Below, one piece after another: positions 31,591 through 42,120 of a stretch of DNA of 64,000 bases (position 1 is the stretch's first letter; every line of letters begins with the position of its first letter). A program made the position numbers and the translations under genes. This stretch comes from Pinguiococcus pyrenoidosus (taxonomy: Eukaryota > Sar > Pinguiophyceae > Pinguiochrysidales > Pinguiochrysidaceae): positions 1 to 64,000 of the forward strand of contig JAAMXY010000726.1 of assembly GCA_019677205.1 (NCBI GenBank), given 5' to 3'. The notes below the pieces were generated by a model that was not told the origin of the DNA, did no database searches, and saw only the letters and a list, made by a program, of their open reading frames with translations.

Positions 31591-32991
31591 TACACTATAT
31601 CGCCGGAGAATCGCAGCTTGATGTGAGACCTTCCGAGCTGCCTGACGTCGTTGACACCCATCAGCGCCATAGCCGCCCGGATCTCTTCTTCAAGGAGTTG
31701 GAACATGTGATTCACGCCCATCTCCCCGGCCGTGGCGAGCGCAAAAAACACGGGTTTGCCCACGAGGACGGCCTTCGCTCCAAGCGCCAGGGCCTTCACA
31801 ACGTCCGTGCCGCGGCGAACGCCGCTGTCCAAGAGCAGCGCGTAATCATCTCCGCCCTGCGGATGGCGGCGGACGGCCCGTGCGATGTCGGGGAGCGCTT
31901 CAATGCTACTGAGGCAGCCGTCCAACTGCCTGCCGCCGTGGTTGCTAACGATGATGCCGCGGGCGCCTGCGGAGATCGCCGCGATGGCGTCTTCCGCACA
32001 CATGATCCCCTTGACGAGGACGGGCACGGGCAGCAGCTCGACGAGCCAGGAGACGTCCTGCCAAGACACGTTCCGCTCAAAGAGCCGCTCGGTGTTTTGG
32101 TCCCAGGCGTCTTTGTCACGGTCGTCCCAGCCGGCGCGAATCTCCCCGTAGTTGGCAAGGCAGAGGTGTTCCGGCAGGCCATTGAAGCCGTTCCGCGCGT
32201 CCGCCTCTCGATTGCCAAACACGGCGCTGTCGACCGTGAGAATGACGGCCGAGTAGCCCGCCTTCACGGCGCGAAGCACCAAGTCCCTCGTGAGACTCCG
32301 GTCCTTCAGCAGATACGCCTGACGAGGCAGGGGGGCCTTGAGGAACTGATCCGCCAAGGGGCTTTTTAGGGCCTGGAACCAACCTGGTACCATCTGCGGG
32401 AGCTCGGCGACGCCTTGGCCACGTCTTCGATGGAGTACGTAGAGTGCTGACTCAGGCAGAAGACGCTCTCGGCCCTCGACGCCGCCCTTGCCGTCGCTAG
32501 TTCCCCCTCCGGATGGGCCAGGGCATGCACCCCTGCTGGCGAGACAAAGACCGGCAAGGCCGCGTGGGCGCCCAGCACTTGCACCTGCAAGTTGCAGGTC
32601 GAGGTGTCCCTCTGCACCCGAGGAATCCTGCAGTAAAAGGCCAATTCTCAGCGAGAAATGCCCCGTTTCCCCGAGAATTGCCCGATTTTCGCAAGCAGGG
32701 AACGCACAGGAAGACCCGCCTGAACGCCGCCCGATTCTCCTGCAACGTCTGCTCGTCCCCAGTGCCGCTGGCAAGGTACTCGTAAAGGTCCTTGGGCAGG
32801 AGGCGCCGCGCCTCGGCCTAGTGCGGCGTCGGTGGAGCGTTTTTTGCCGTCAGGAAGGTCGTGACGCCACAGGTTGCGCACGCAGTTGCGCCACTTGGCT
32901 AGGCGGTCGGAGGGGATACCTGGAAGTCATCGAGGCTCAAGATACGCTCCACCGCAAGCTGCGTCGCTTGGCGCTCTCGCGTATCGCCCAT
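31572..32991 (-). CDS. FMN-dependent alpha-hydroxyacid oxidase (glycolate oxidase type) ending in a PTS1-like SRL
   Basis: The first exon starts MGDTRERQATQLAVERILSL. Further exons read RLLPKDLYEYLASGTGDEQT, TCNLQVQVLGAHAALPVFVS followed by PAGVHALAHPEGELATARAA, then FQALKSPLADQFLKAPLPRQ, SLTRDLVLRAVKAGYSAVIL and TVDSAVFGNRE. The last exon has the catalytic His in IIVSNHGGRQLDG, LLDSGVRRGTDVVKALALGA and an FMN-binding VGKPV block. This is the full order of the glycolate/lactate oxidase family, which oxidises 2-hydroxyacids using FMN, as in photorespiration. The protein ends SRL, a known variant of the peroxisomal PTS1 signal, so peroxisomal location is likely. Substrate (glycolate versus lactate) cannot be decided. 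About five exons; the region between the first two is least certain. Its start is 150 bp from the divergent START-like gene. Confidence 0.85.
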
Positions 32992-33141
32992 GGTCCTTCC
33001 TGACGCCCTTATGTCGCTGTACCACAGCGTTCTAAAGCAACTTGCTGCCTACGTCAGCGCCTCTCTGGAGCTGTACAACAGCTCCACAAGCGGCTTTGGT
33101 CTCGTCGACGCCTCTCTCGCCCGTGTTACGCCGCCCTGAAC
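32992..33141. promoter_or_regulatory. Divergent promoter region, hydroxyacid oxidase / START-like gene
   Basis: 150 bp between the two divergent start codons (32991 minus, 33142 plus). No motif was singled out. Confidence 0.4.
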
Positions 33142-34199
33142 ATGCAGATCGCCGCCATACTTGCTCTGCTGGGCTGCTGCGGCCTCCTGGGCGCCCAGGC
33201 GGAGCCGCATGAGCACCGCGGCAAGATCGCGCCCTACTCGTCCAAGCCGCCGTCGCTGGGCCTGACGAGCAGCGAGGAAGGCGTGCTCGCCAGGGGCGGC
33301 AGCGTGCAGAAGCAGGTGCGAGACGGCAGTGGCGGCCGCGGCTTCGTGGTGCAGGACATTGCGGCGCCGCCGCAAGTGGTGTGGGACCGGATCCTGGACT
33401 TCCCGCACTACCCCAAGATGGTGCCCAACCTCAAGAAGTGCTCGGTGTACGTCAGCAAGAACAAATCGCCGCAGACGCTCAAGGTGGCCATGGCGGTCAG
33501 CGTGGTGGGCGTGTCCTTCACCTACTACATCGACCACAAGGTCTACGCCGGGCCCAAGGGCACCGGCGTCATCACGTGGACTCTGGACTACGACCGCAAG
33601 AGCGAGCTGGATGAATCCGTGGGCTATTGGCACGTCGCGGCGCACCCCAGCAAGCCTGGCTGGACGAGGTAGCGCGGCACGGCGAAGCAAGACAGAGCCT
33701 GGCAAAGGCCAGAGCGGACTCACCTCGGAACCTTGGGATGACAGGGTGGCGTACAGCGTGGGCATCTTGCTGGCGCCTTGGGTGCCGTCGCTGGTCGTGA
33801 CCATCATGACCAAGCAGGCGCTGAGCGCGGCGACGACGTGGGTAGGGGACTGCAGTAGAGGGCCGTCGAAAAGGAGAGCGCCTTGCTGATGCAGAGAGCC
33901 CGTTGTAGGTCAAGAGGGAGTCGGAGAAACGGGCGGAGCAGCTCCCGGACGAGGTCGACGCGCCCGCCGTGCAGCTGTCTTGGGCGTGTCGGATGCGGAA
34001 GTTCTTTGACAAGAGCTACGAGTGCGAAGAGGAGCTGCAGCTGCGCTTGCAGCAGGAGGAGGAAGAGGAGAGGAAGAAGAAGGCGGACGTAGAGAAACGG
34101 ATCGTCCGAGGACTCTTCCTCGGAGGCACGCTTGGCGCCTTGGGCTTGACGTATTCCTTCGCCACCGGGGGCGGCTCGGCGAAGGTGCATCGGGATTGA
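33142..34199 (+). CDS. Secreted or membrane START/polyketide-cyclase-like protein
   Basis: Exon 1 (33142-33669) encodes a signal peptide (MQIAAILALLGCCGLLGAQA), then a SRPBCC/START-like domain: FVVQDIAAPPQVVWDRILDF followed by PHYPKMVPNLKKC and later GVITWTLDYDRKS. 'APPxxVWxxLxDFxxYPxxVPxLxxCxV' is typical of the coenzyme-Q-binding/polyketide cyclase branch, which binds hydrophobic ligands. Exon 2 (VAYSVGILLAPWVPSLVVTI) and exon 3 (VKRESEKRAEQLP and a charged coiled stretch) follow. The C-terminus has one hydrophobic segment (GLFLGGTLGALGLTYSFATG) before a short tail. Likely a membrane-anchored lipid- or pigment-binding protein of the endomembrane or plastid; this is inference. Convergent with WASHC4, 126 bp apart. 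Confidence 0.75.
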
Positions 34200-34325
34200 G
34201 AAGATCGCACCTCCAGATCGATTGCGAGGAGAGACCTTCGCCATCCCTCGTAGCGACTCCTCTTGGAGAGGAAGCTCCTGGATCCACACGACTAGTAGTA
34301 ACCAGCAATCATGGTTAGTTGCATG

Positions 34326-37300
34326 TCAGTTGCTGTCCTCCTTGAAGAAGATGGACGCGCCATTCAGCGTGAAATACAGCATCTCCATCTCTTGCTTGTG
34401 CGCCGTGAGGCGCTTCGCGGACGCGGCCACGGCAGACGGACCCTCCTCGGTGGGATCCTCCTCGTCGTCACCTGCTCCGAAAGGGACGCAGGCTGAGGGA
34501 ACCGCTGAACAAGCTTGCAAGCGAGCGATGACACCTACCGTCGTTCTGCGACGCCCCTTTCTTTGCAAAGAAGCTGAACCGCCGCCGCTCAGCTTCTCTC
34601 TTCTTCTCTCTGGCTCGGATCTGCTCCTGCTTCTTCTCTATTACCTGCTGCTCGGCCGCGTACTTCTTCTTCACCCCCTCGAAGAAATGCAGCGAGCGGA
34701 AGTCGTCGTTCTGCTTCAGCACCGCGAGGATGTACGCAACGCCCACCGCGAAGCCATCGTCGGTGAACGAGGCATCGACGTTGCGGCTGCGGTTGCTCTT
34801 GTACATTGCATCCTTGCGAACCAAGCTCGACTCCACTTGCTGAAGCAGCAGCGCCGGGATGATCATGTAGAAGTTCTTCAACTGCGCGTGCTCGCTCGTG
34901 AGAAGCACCTTCTGGAACACGTTGACGAGCACCTTGAAGTAGTCCGTCCCCTCCGCAAAGTTCTTCGACAGCGTGCTGATGATCTTATCCAAGTTCCGAG
35001 CTGCCCTTGCCGTCTCCTCGCTAGCATTGGCAGCGCTCCCCTGAGCGTCCTCCGCTTCGGCGCTGGGCTCCGTTGCCGACGCCTCAAACCCCTTCGCTTC
35101 CTCCAGGTCGGGGACAAACTTGACGGCTTCTCCACAGTAGTACATCGCTGCACAGCGCATCATGCGGACGTATCCCAGCGCATTGCCGATCTCGCTCACG
35201 AGCTGGCGGAACTGATCCAAGAAGGTCATGCCGCTCTTGCTGAGCCCGAGCTTCCGAATCTGCTTGATCACGCCGAGCGCACGGGCATACGGGTAGACGT
35301 CGTCGACCTCCGGCGTGTGCTTGTTCTTCTTGAACCAGCGACGCTCCCGCGCCAGACAAGACTTGATGTAGTCATCGACGAGGAACTTGGAGAACACGCC
35401 AAACTTCTGCGTCAGGAACTGATACGTGAAGTTGACCGCCGTGTTCAGAACGCCCAGCCCGTGCTGCCGAAGGCTCGCTGTGATGCTCTGCGGGTTGATG
35501 GCGTGGAGATGCCGACCACCTCGTTCCGGAATTCGCTCAATGAAAACCTGCTGGTGCATGTTGTATGCGAATCTTGGGAACGGGCGCCTGCGTCAGTTTC
35601 CCGCTGATCCTGGCCTGAGACGGAGGGCGAGGTGCGACCGCGTACCTGTGGGCGAAGACGTGGATATTCCGCATAATCTGCAGCACGTCAATCCCCGAGT
35701 CTAAGCTTCCCAGCGGCAGGAAAGACTCCTGCAGCTCTAACCCATACACCGTCTTGGCCAGGGACTCCATCTCCGCGTAGGTTCTCCAGTCGTGGAGCGT
35801 CAGCGTCGTCATGTTGTAGAACGTCTCCTCCAAGTAGGCCGCGACGGAAGCCCGAATGTCCAGGACGTGGCCCACGACTCGGATGCTCCCCATCTGCAGG
35901 CTCTGCGCCACAAAAAGATCCTCCCGCTCCGCCGGATCCAGCGCCTGCATGTGATCCATGTTCTTGGTGTGCACCTGCAGTCGCAAATCATTCTCCGCCG
36001 CGGTACACAGTGGTCTCAAGAAGCGGCCGGACAGCTCTTCCTCCAGATACCCACGGTACGCAGCGACTAGCTTTTCCCCGTCGTCCACATGAGCGGCGTT
36101 GGCCAAGAGCCGTGCTCCGTCCCCAAAGCCGTCGACGACGTAGGGCAGACACCACACGTCCAGCGCGCTACCGTACAACGATTCGGCGAGGCTGGGGAAG
36201 AGCTCCTTGTTCCAGAAGAGGAAGTCCGTCCTCGTATGCTTGTCCAGTGCCTGGTAGAACTCCGTGGTGAGGCTGATCTTTCGCATCAAGGTCCGCAGCT
36301 GCGTGGCCTCCGAGGACTTCAGGTGGTCGGTGTCCCCCGCGGCCGTTTCGGCGGCGATCTGCAGGATGGCGAGGCGAGTTGGACTGAGGAGGCCATCTGT
36401 GCCGCGAATAAGCATCTCCAGCGCCCTGAGGCAGGCCAGCGTGTCATAGTTGTGCTTTGTCATTTTCCTTCCCGCCTCGATTCGCCGTCTCATCTTCCTG
36501 AACCCCAGCAGCAGCCGGCTGGTGAGCACCCGCGCGACGATGGGCAGCGTCTCGGCCATCACGGTGCTGTGTCTCTCAAAGACGACGCGAATCGCTTTCA
36601 GCGTCCGCACACAGGTGCAGATGGGCTGCAGCACCCGCTTGGGCATCGGCACGCTCAGCGACAGGTGCATGTTGATCAGCATGAGCGTCATCGCCTTCGT
36701 CCTCACGGCCAGGTTGAGGCCTTTCTGCATCAGCGTGAAGCGGCTCTCGAGCGCCCGCTTGACGTCGGATTCGTGCCGGAGCGTCGGATGAAAGCGGCTC
36801 TCCATCAAGACAATCCACGAGTACGCCTGCAGGTGGAAGGACTTGGCCTCGGCGGGAAAGCTCTCGTCCAACTGCGTCAAGTACTGGCGTCGAAACATCT
36901 CGGGGTTCGACGGCTCCAGCTTCTTCACGAGGCCCAGGGATGCGTATCGCTCAAGGAAGGCGCTGGGGAAGAACTGGAGATGCCCGCAGAGGATCACAAC
37001 TGGCACCTTCTTCTGCGCTGCCCACAGCGCCTGGAGGAGAGGTGGATCGGCACAGTGAGGGGGGAGTGGCTTTGAGACCGCACGCCCCTCGGCCACGTAC
37101 CTTGTAGAGCTTCTGATCCGGCACTTGGCGGGGTGGAGCGATTCGCCGGCTCAATGCGTACAGCGCCAGGACGCCAATAAGCCGGTCTCTCTCGTTGCTC
37201 TCCGTCCCGGTCTCGATGGGCGTGAGCGTGTCCTCCAAGAGCAGCCTGATGCAAGTGCTGAACTCCTCGAGGAAGACCAGGTTGTTGCTCACGTCTACGA

Positions 37301-38420
37301 AGCCGTCGTGCTCGGCGACTTTCGTGAAGTCCTGATCGATGCAGCTCTGGAAGATCACTCTCCCAAGCACGGCGTGGTCGATGTTCACGATCATGCGCTC
37401 GAAGAGATGCAGCCGCTCCCCGTCGACTCCGAATCTCGACGGCTCGCTGCGGACCGAGGTTTCCAGCATGCTCTTGTATGCCTCCCACGCGTCGGCGAGC
37501 TCGTCGTTCTCCTCCACAATGGCATCCAGCGTGATGAGCACTTCGAGGACTTTGGCAAGCGCCAGGAGCACTGGCGTCATGTGAGCCCGAGAGAACGTGC
37601 TTTGGTAGATCGAGGTGCCCTCGCGGTACAGTCCCGCCAGCTGCTGGATCGTGTTCACCACGAGGCCGTAGCATCGATCGATGAAGTTGCTCAAGTCCTG
37701 CAGCACTGGGAGAAGCCGACCCATCTCCAGCTCCAGCGGCCGCTCCTCCGTGTGCCCATTCCCTCCATCCTCCGGCGCGAAAGACGCATAATCCGTCTTC
37801 GTTTCGTTGGTCGGGTTTGCAGTCGATTGGCAGTGATTTTCGTTCATCAGGATGTTGCGTTTCCGTCGTCAGGTTTACACGGCGTGATGTACGTGGCAAG
37901 GCAGACAAAGATCGTTAGCCTGTGATGCTGCGTGATTTGTGGCTCTGCGTTCTCTTTTCACTGTCCTCCTTTCGTTCCCTCAACGACGTCCGCCGCCCAA
38001 AAGCAGCACAGCACCGCTGCTCGCATGGTCCTAGCCTGCTGCAGCCAGACGCCAAGCTCTCACCTCGCGGATTCCAGCGACCGCCAGCTTGTGGACAAAG
38101 AGGGCCTCCGCAGCAGTCTGCACCTCGTTCATTTCCTCGATGAGGAACGCGAACACCAAGAGGATCTTGCGCAGATTCGCGTCTGGAGCGGTGTCCGAGC
38201 CTTCCAAGCTCGGCAGAAGGTTGGGCACCAAGACGCGCTCGACCGCGCTGGGTCTCGCGGCCACGATGTGCGGCGCGTTGGGGCGGAATCCCAGTTTGGC
38301 GTGAAAGTCTTCTTGGAAACTCTGCAGTTTGCCATGGTGCTCCTGCACAAAGCGGAGACAGCGCTCCAGGTACGCCTCCACCTCGTCGATGTTCTGGAGC
38401 GGACCGCCCCACTCCTCCAT
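34326..38420 (-). CDS. WASHC4: WASH complex subunit 4 (SWIP/KIAA1033 family)
   Basis: At least six exons. Characteristic blocks run through the whole length: MGRLLPVLQDLSNFIDRCYG, LAKVLEVLITLDAIVEENDE and PSRFGVDGERLHLFERMI in the N-terminal half. VPVVILCGHLQFFPSAFLER and AYSWIVLMESRFHP lie in the middle. FYNMTTLTLHDWRTYAEMES, LDSGIDVLQIMRNIHVFAHR, VNFTYQFLTQKFGVFSKFLV, LDQFRQLVSEIGNALGYVRM and ASFTDDGFAVGVAYIL lie in the C-terminal half. These match the SWIP subunit rather than strumpellin. SWIP is part of the pentameric WASH complex, which activates Arp2/3 on endosomes. The last exon (ending FFKEDSN) is joined through a GT-AG intron near 34430-34540. The length is close to the ~1,170 residues usual for the family. 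The 5' end (MEEWGGPLQNIDEVEAYLE) is plausible but could be extended upstream. Confidence 0.9.
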
Positions 38421-39254
38421 CCTGGGGCTGGCGCGTCGCTGGCGTGCGCGCGATGCTGAGCGGTGCGGCGCGAAGACGACACTTCCGACTTAAACTGCCT
38501 TCTGGCGCCAGAGTGGGACGGACGGACGTGGCGGGCGGCGCTCTTGGATCTTCTTTTCGTCGTTCATCGAAATTGGGGTGAAGTCGGAGATATTCAGAGA
38601 CCTCGAGACGCTGGGAATCGAATCGGTGGAAAAGCCCACGGGGCAGGCCACGACGTGAAGACCTCTATTCTGCAGCGGCTATCCTGACATCCTACTGGCA
38701 AATAGGTCAAAAAAACCGTTCATCTCCACCCTGCTGTCCTACGTCCAAGATACGAGTTTCAATTCTCCTCTCGAGATATTCGGTACTCCTTGGGTACCCG
38801 CTCCGATTCCGTGAGCCAATCAACAGCGAGAGGCGGGTTTTCCCGCGTCCAGCGCTGCGCATTCGTACATTCAGCCGTCGGCACCGAACGTCCATTCAAA
38901 GTCCAAGCTGTCCAGTCGCGCGCATCCGTCTTGCGACGCACCGAAGACAGATTTTCTCCCCTAGTTGGTAGCCAAGGTACGCTGTTGGTGCGGTGCGCAG
39001 TCTCGAGCTTGGAAGAGGAATGCGCCGGATGTGTGGTGGACCTCTCCCTTCAGGACCGTCTCTGCGAGACGACTCTCAGCGCTCCACTTCGGGATATCGT
39101 GGAGTTGCGTCGCCCGCTCTTGCTTGTGCACCCTTGGAGCAGTGCCAACAAGTGTGCGCTGGGCGCGGGATCAGCACCACGCGCTGGAGCACCACGTGAA
39201 CTCACCGGACCTCTCCGTTCTCTGTCTCTCTCTTCCCCCCCACACACACAGACC
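38421..39254. other. Divergent intergenic region, no gene seen
   Basis: 834 bp between the WASHC4 start and the sterol methyltransferase start. ORFs present are short and overlap each other without family motifs. A poly-A stretch (38708-38716) and a (CA)n run (39240-39250) just before the methyltransferase ATG were noted. Confidence 0.4.
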
Positions 39255-40776
39255 ATGGACACTCTCGCGACGTTCGCACAGACGGAGATGGCGGCCGTGG
39301 CCGCGGGCCTGCTCGGAGCGCTAGTGCTTCTGGTGGCGTACCTCCGGTCCGGCAAGAAGACGCTCGAGCGGTGAGTTGCGTGCCAAACCGGAACGGCGTC
39401 GGTGGACTGTGGGAAATTCTGCGCAAGGCTAACGCGGATTTTGGGCCGTCTCTCCTGGGGCCAACTTGGGTAGTGACGCGAAGGACTTCGAAGCCGTGTC
39501 CTCTAGTTTGAACATGTTGAACAATGCCGACAGCGTGCTGCAGCGCTCGCAGGTGCGTCGGAGTGGCCGCGTTCGCTGGACCGAAACGTGCAGGGCACTG
39601 ACGGGGGGGGTGGCGTTCAGGTCAAGACCAGCGTGAAGGAGTACTTCGACCTCTTTGACGGCGCCCGCAACAACGTGGGCACCATCAGCGACGACGCCAG
39701 CGTGAAGCACCGCGAGGCGGAGTACCAGACCATGCTGGTGAACTTCTATGACCTCGTGACCGACTTCTACGAGTGGGGCTGGGGCCAGTCCTTCCACTTC
39801 GGGCCCCGCTGGAAGAACGAGGAGTTCATGGAGTCCATCAAGCGCGCCGAGTACCACCTCTGCAACGTGCTGAACATGCGCCCCGGCGTCCGCGCCATCG
39901 ATGTTGGCTGCGGCGTGGGCGGCCCGCTGCGCAACATGGCCATCTTCTCCGGCTCCACCATCGACGGCGTGACCATCAACGAGTACCAAGTGCGCGTCGG
40001 CAACAAGTACAACGAGCGCATGGGCCTCAAGGACACCTGCACCATCCACCAGGGCGACTTCCAGAAGCTCGAGGAGCTCTTCGAGCAGCAGACCTTCGAC
40101 GTGGCCTACGCCATCGAGGCCACGTGCCACAGCCCCGACCGCGTGCAGACCTTCAGCCAAGTGAATAAGGTGCTCAAGAAGGTACGAGGCGAACTGGAAA
40201 AAAGCCAACGGAGGAGTTACGGGATTTGTTCTCTCCGTCCCCGCCTCCTCCGCGTCAAAAGCAAAAGACACCTGGAAAGGAAAACTAGGAAGAGGGAACC
40301 GATTCTCGACTGACGATCCTATTGCGCCACAGGGCGGCCTCTTTGCCGGCTACGAGTGGGTGATGCTTGACAAATATGATCCCAACAACAAGGATCACGT
40401 GCGCATCAAGGAGGGCATCGAGGTCGGAAACGGCCTGCCGACCCTGCGCACGGGCCCGCAGATCATCGAGGCCCTGGAGAAGTCCGGCTTCGAGGTCCTT
40501 GAGTACTACGACGCCAACCGCGGTGTCCACGAGGAGCGCCAGATCCCCTGGTATGCCTCCCTGGACGGCTCCTTCACCTTGAACGGCTTCCGCATGACCT
40601 ACATCGGCCGCCTCTGCACGCACGCCATGGTCTCGACGCTCGAGTTCCTCCGCATCGCGCCCACCGGCTCCACCAAGGTCAGCGCGATGCTGAACGCGAC
40701 GGCCATCGACCTGTGCGATGGTGGACGCGAGGAGATCTTCACGCCCAGCTTCTTCTTCGTCGCGCGCAAGAAGTAG
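39255..40776 (+). CDS. SMT1: Sterol C-24 methyltransferase (ERG6/SMT1 family)
   Basis: Four exons: 39255-about 39370, a small exon to about 39552, 39621-40181 and 40333-40776. An N-terminal membrane helix (MAAVAAGLLGALVLLVAYL) anchors the protein, as is usual for SMTs. The catalytic domain has the sterol-binding region I FYEWGWGQSFHF. SAM motif I is VRAIDVGCGVGGPLRNMAIF, and VTINEYQV and VAYAIEATCHSPDRV follow. The C-terminal half (GGLFAGYEWVMLDKYDPNNK; GNGLPTLRTGPQIIEALEKS) includes the conserved Sterol_MT_C domain. The enzyme transfers a methyl group from SAM to C-24 of cycloartenol, zymosterol or a related sterol in the ER. The architecture is complete and no key residue is missing. Whether it performs the first or also the second methylation cannot be told. 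Confidence 0.93.
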
Positions 40777-40877
40777 AGATACCGCTGTCGAGTCGTTTAA
40801 GCAGTTAGCGTCCAGGGTGCTGAAGTCGTGTTAGAGGAGCCGGTCGTTGTCTTCATTCTGTGCACTTGAGAACCGAA

Positions 40878-41795
40878 CTATGAGCCTTCTCTGGCGGCAT
40901 GACCCTTGTCTACGTAGGCGAATCCGTCCATTGCGATCTGCTTGTCCACATGCAGCTCCGCGGTCAGCTCCTGCCAGCGCGCACCGACGCTGCGGGATGC
41001 CCCTGGCGCCTCGGCGTTGCCGTCCTCGCCGGGCTTCCAGATCACGTACAGGAGCGCTTTTTTCTGCACGCAGCCCGGCGCGAACTCGAGCTGCTCCCCT
41101 TCCAGCACATTCACAAGCAAGCCGCACGAGAGCAGCTCGTCCTCAAAGGTAAGCGCACAGGGCCTGGACAGACCTTCATCGGTGAGACGCCAGAGCTCGA
41201 CACGGATGGGATGGTCGACCGGAGAGGCTCTACCTGCACGGATCGGTCACGAGCGCCAAGCCGCCGGGTTTCAGCAGTCGGTGGATCGCCATGGCGACCT
41301 TGGGCACGTTCTGTCCGATGAAGAGGATGTCCGAACCCAACACGAGGTCCACCGGATCGTCCTGCACAGCGCCGTGAAAGTCCAAAACCTTCGCGGAGAG
41401 GCTCTCCACGCCGTTCATCTCCGCATTTCGCAATGCCAGATTCACCGCGTCCTCCGACGCATCCGTCGCCACCACGCTGCGCGCCGACCTGGCCGCTACC
41501 AGGCTAGCGAGAGCCATTCCAGCCCCCAGTTCCAAAACCTGCGCATCTCTCATGCCGAAATCCTCATCCTGGTGACAAGAGAGAGAGCTGAACCTTGGCG
41601 GCAACGACGAAGCTTCAAAGAGATCACAACTTGTCACCAGCGACGACGCGGTACCTGGCTACAGCGGTCCAGCAAGGCTGCCAAAAGATGGCCGGATCCC
41701 CACAGCTGCTGCCAAAGCTGCGGGTTTAGGGCGTTCAAAGCCAGTACCACCCGTAGATTGAGCTGAGGCAATTCATAAGGCTCCTCTGCGTCCAT
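40878..41795 (-). CDS. METTL21/22-type protein methyltransferase
   Basis: Exon 1 (41795-41655) starts MDAEEPYELPQLNLRVVLAL and contains LWGSGHLLAALLD, the 'W.(S/A)...LA..L' lead-in of the family-16 methyltransferases. Exon 2 (from 41568) has the SAM motif AQVLELGAGMALASLVAARS, VVATDASEDAVNLALRNAEM and VDLVLGSDILFIG. A further exon ends LLSCGLLVNVLEGEQLEF and runs to a TAG at 40878. METTL21/22 enzymes methylate lysines of chaperones and other proteins; the substrate here is unknown. The DILF/DLLY position that replaces catalytic (N/D)PPY in this group is visible as SDILF. The joint between exon 2 and the last exon is not resolved. Confidence 0.7.
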
Positions 41796-41920
41796 GATGG
41801 TGCAGGTTACCCCAAAGTGTCCACCAGCTGAGCAGAGATGGGCGTTGTGCGGCGAAGACCGCTCGTTTCTGTTGCGCCTTTTGTGGCATTTATTTACTCT
41901 AGATTTGCTGCCAAGTTTCG

Positions 41921-42029
41921 GTGGGATTAGTATAGTGGTTAGTACCTCACGTTGTGGAGCAGTCACCTTTTCGTTGGAAAGCGGCTGCGAAGACCCGTGA
42001 AAACCTGGGTTCGATTCCCAGATCCCACA
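41921..42029 (+). tRNA. tRNA-His(GTG) with a 37-nt anticodon-loop intron
   Basis: Acceptor stem GTGGGAT (41921-41927) pairs with ATCCCAC (42022-42028), with discriminator A at 42029. The D-arm reads TAGTATAGTGGTTAGTA. Anticodon stem TCACG (41947-41951) pairs with CGTGA (41996-42000), and the anticodon GTG is at 41954-41956. The T-arm is CTGGG-TTCGATT-CCCAG. The intron 41958-41994 sits at the canonical site one base 3' of the anticodon. Confidence 0.95.
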
Positions 42030-42033
42030 CTTC

Positions 42034-42041
42034 TTTTTTTT
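42034..42041 (+). terminator. RNA polymerase III terminator of tRNA-His
   Basis: A run of eight T begins 5 bp after the tRNA 3' end, the normal Pol III stop signal. Confidence 0.85.
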
Positions 42042-42120
42042 GGTTTCCTTTGCGATCACTCTTCTTTTCATCATTACGCCCTTCTCTTGCGATCTTTCCC
42101 GCCAAAACGCATTCAAACGA

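Noticed and set aside
34326-38420. First reading as strumpellin (WASHC5)
   Set aside because: Blocks such as VNFTYQFL.QKF..FS.F and DQFRQLVSEIGNALGYVRM fit the SWIP/WASHC4 subunit; no spectrin-repeat strumpellin motifs were seen.
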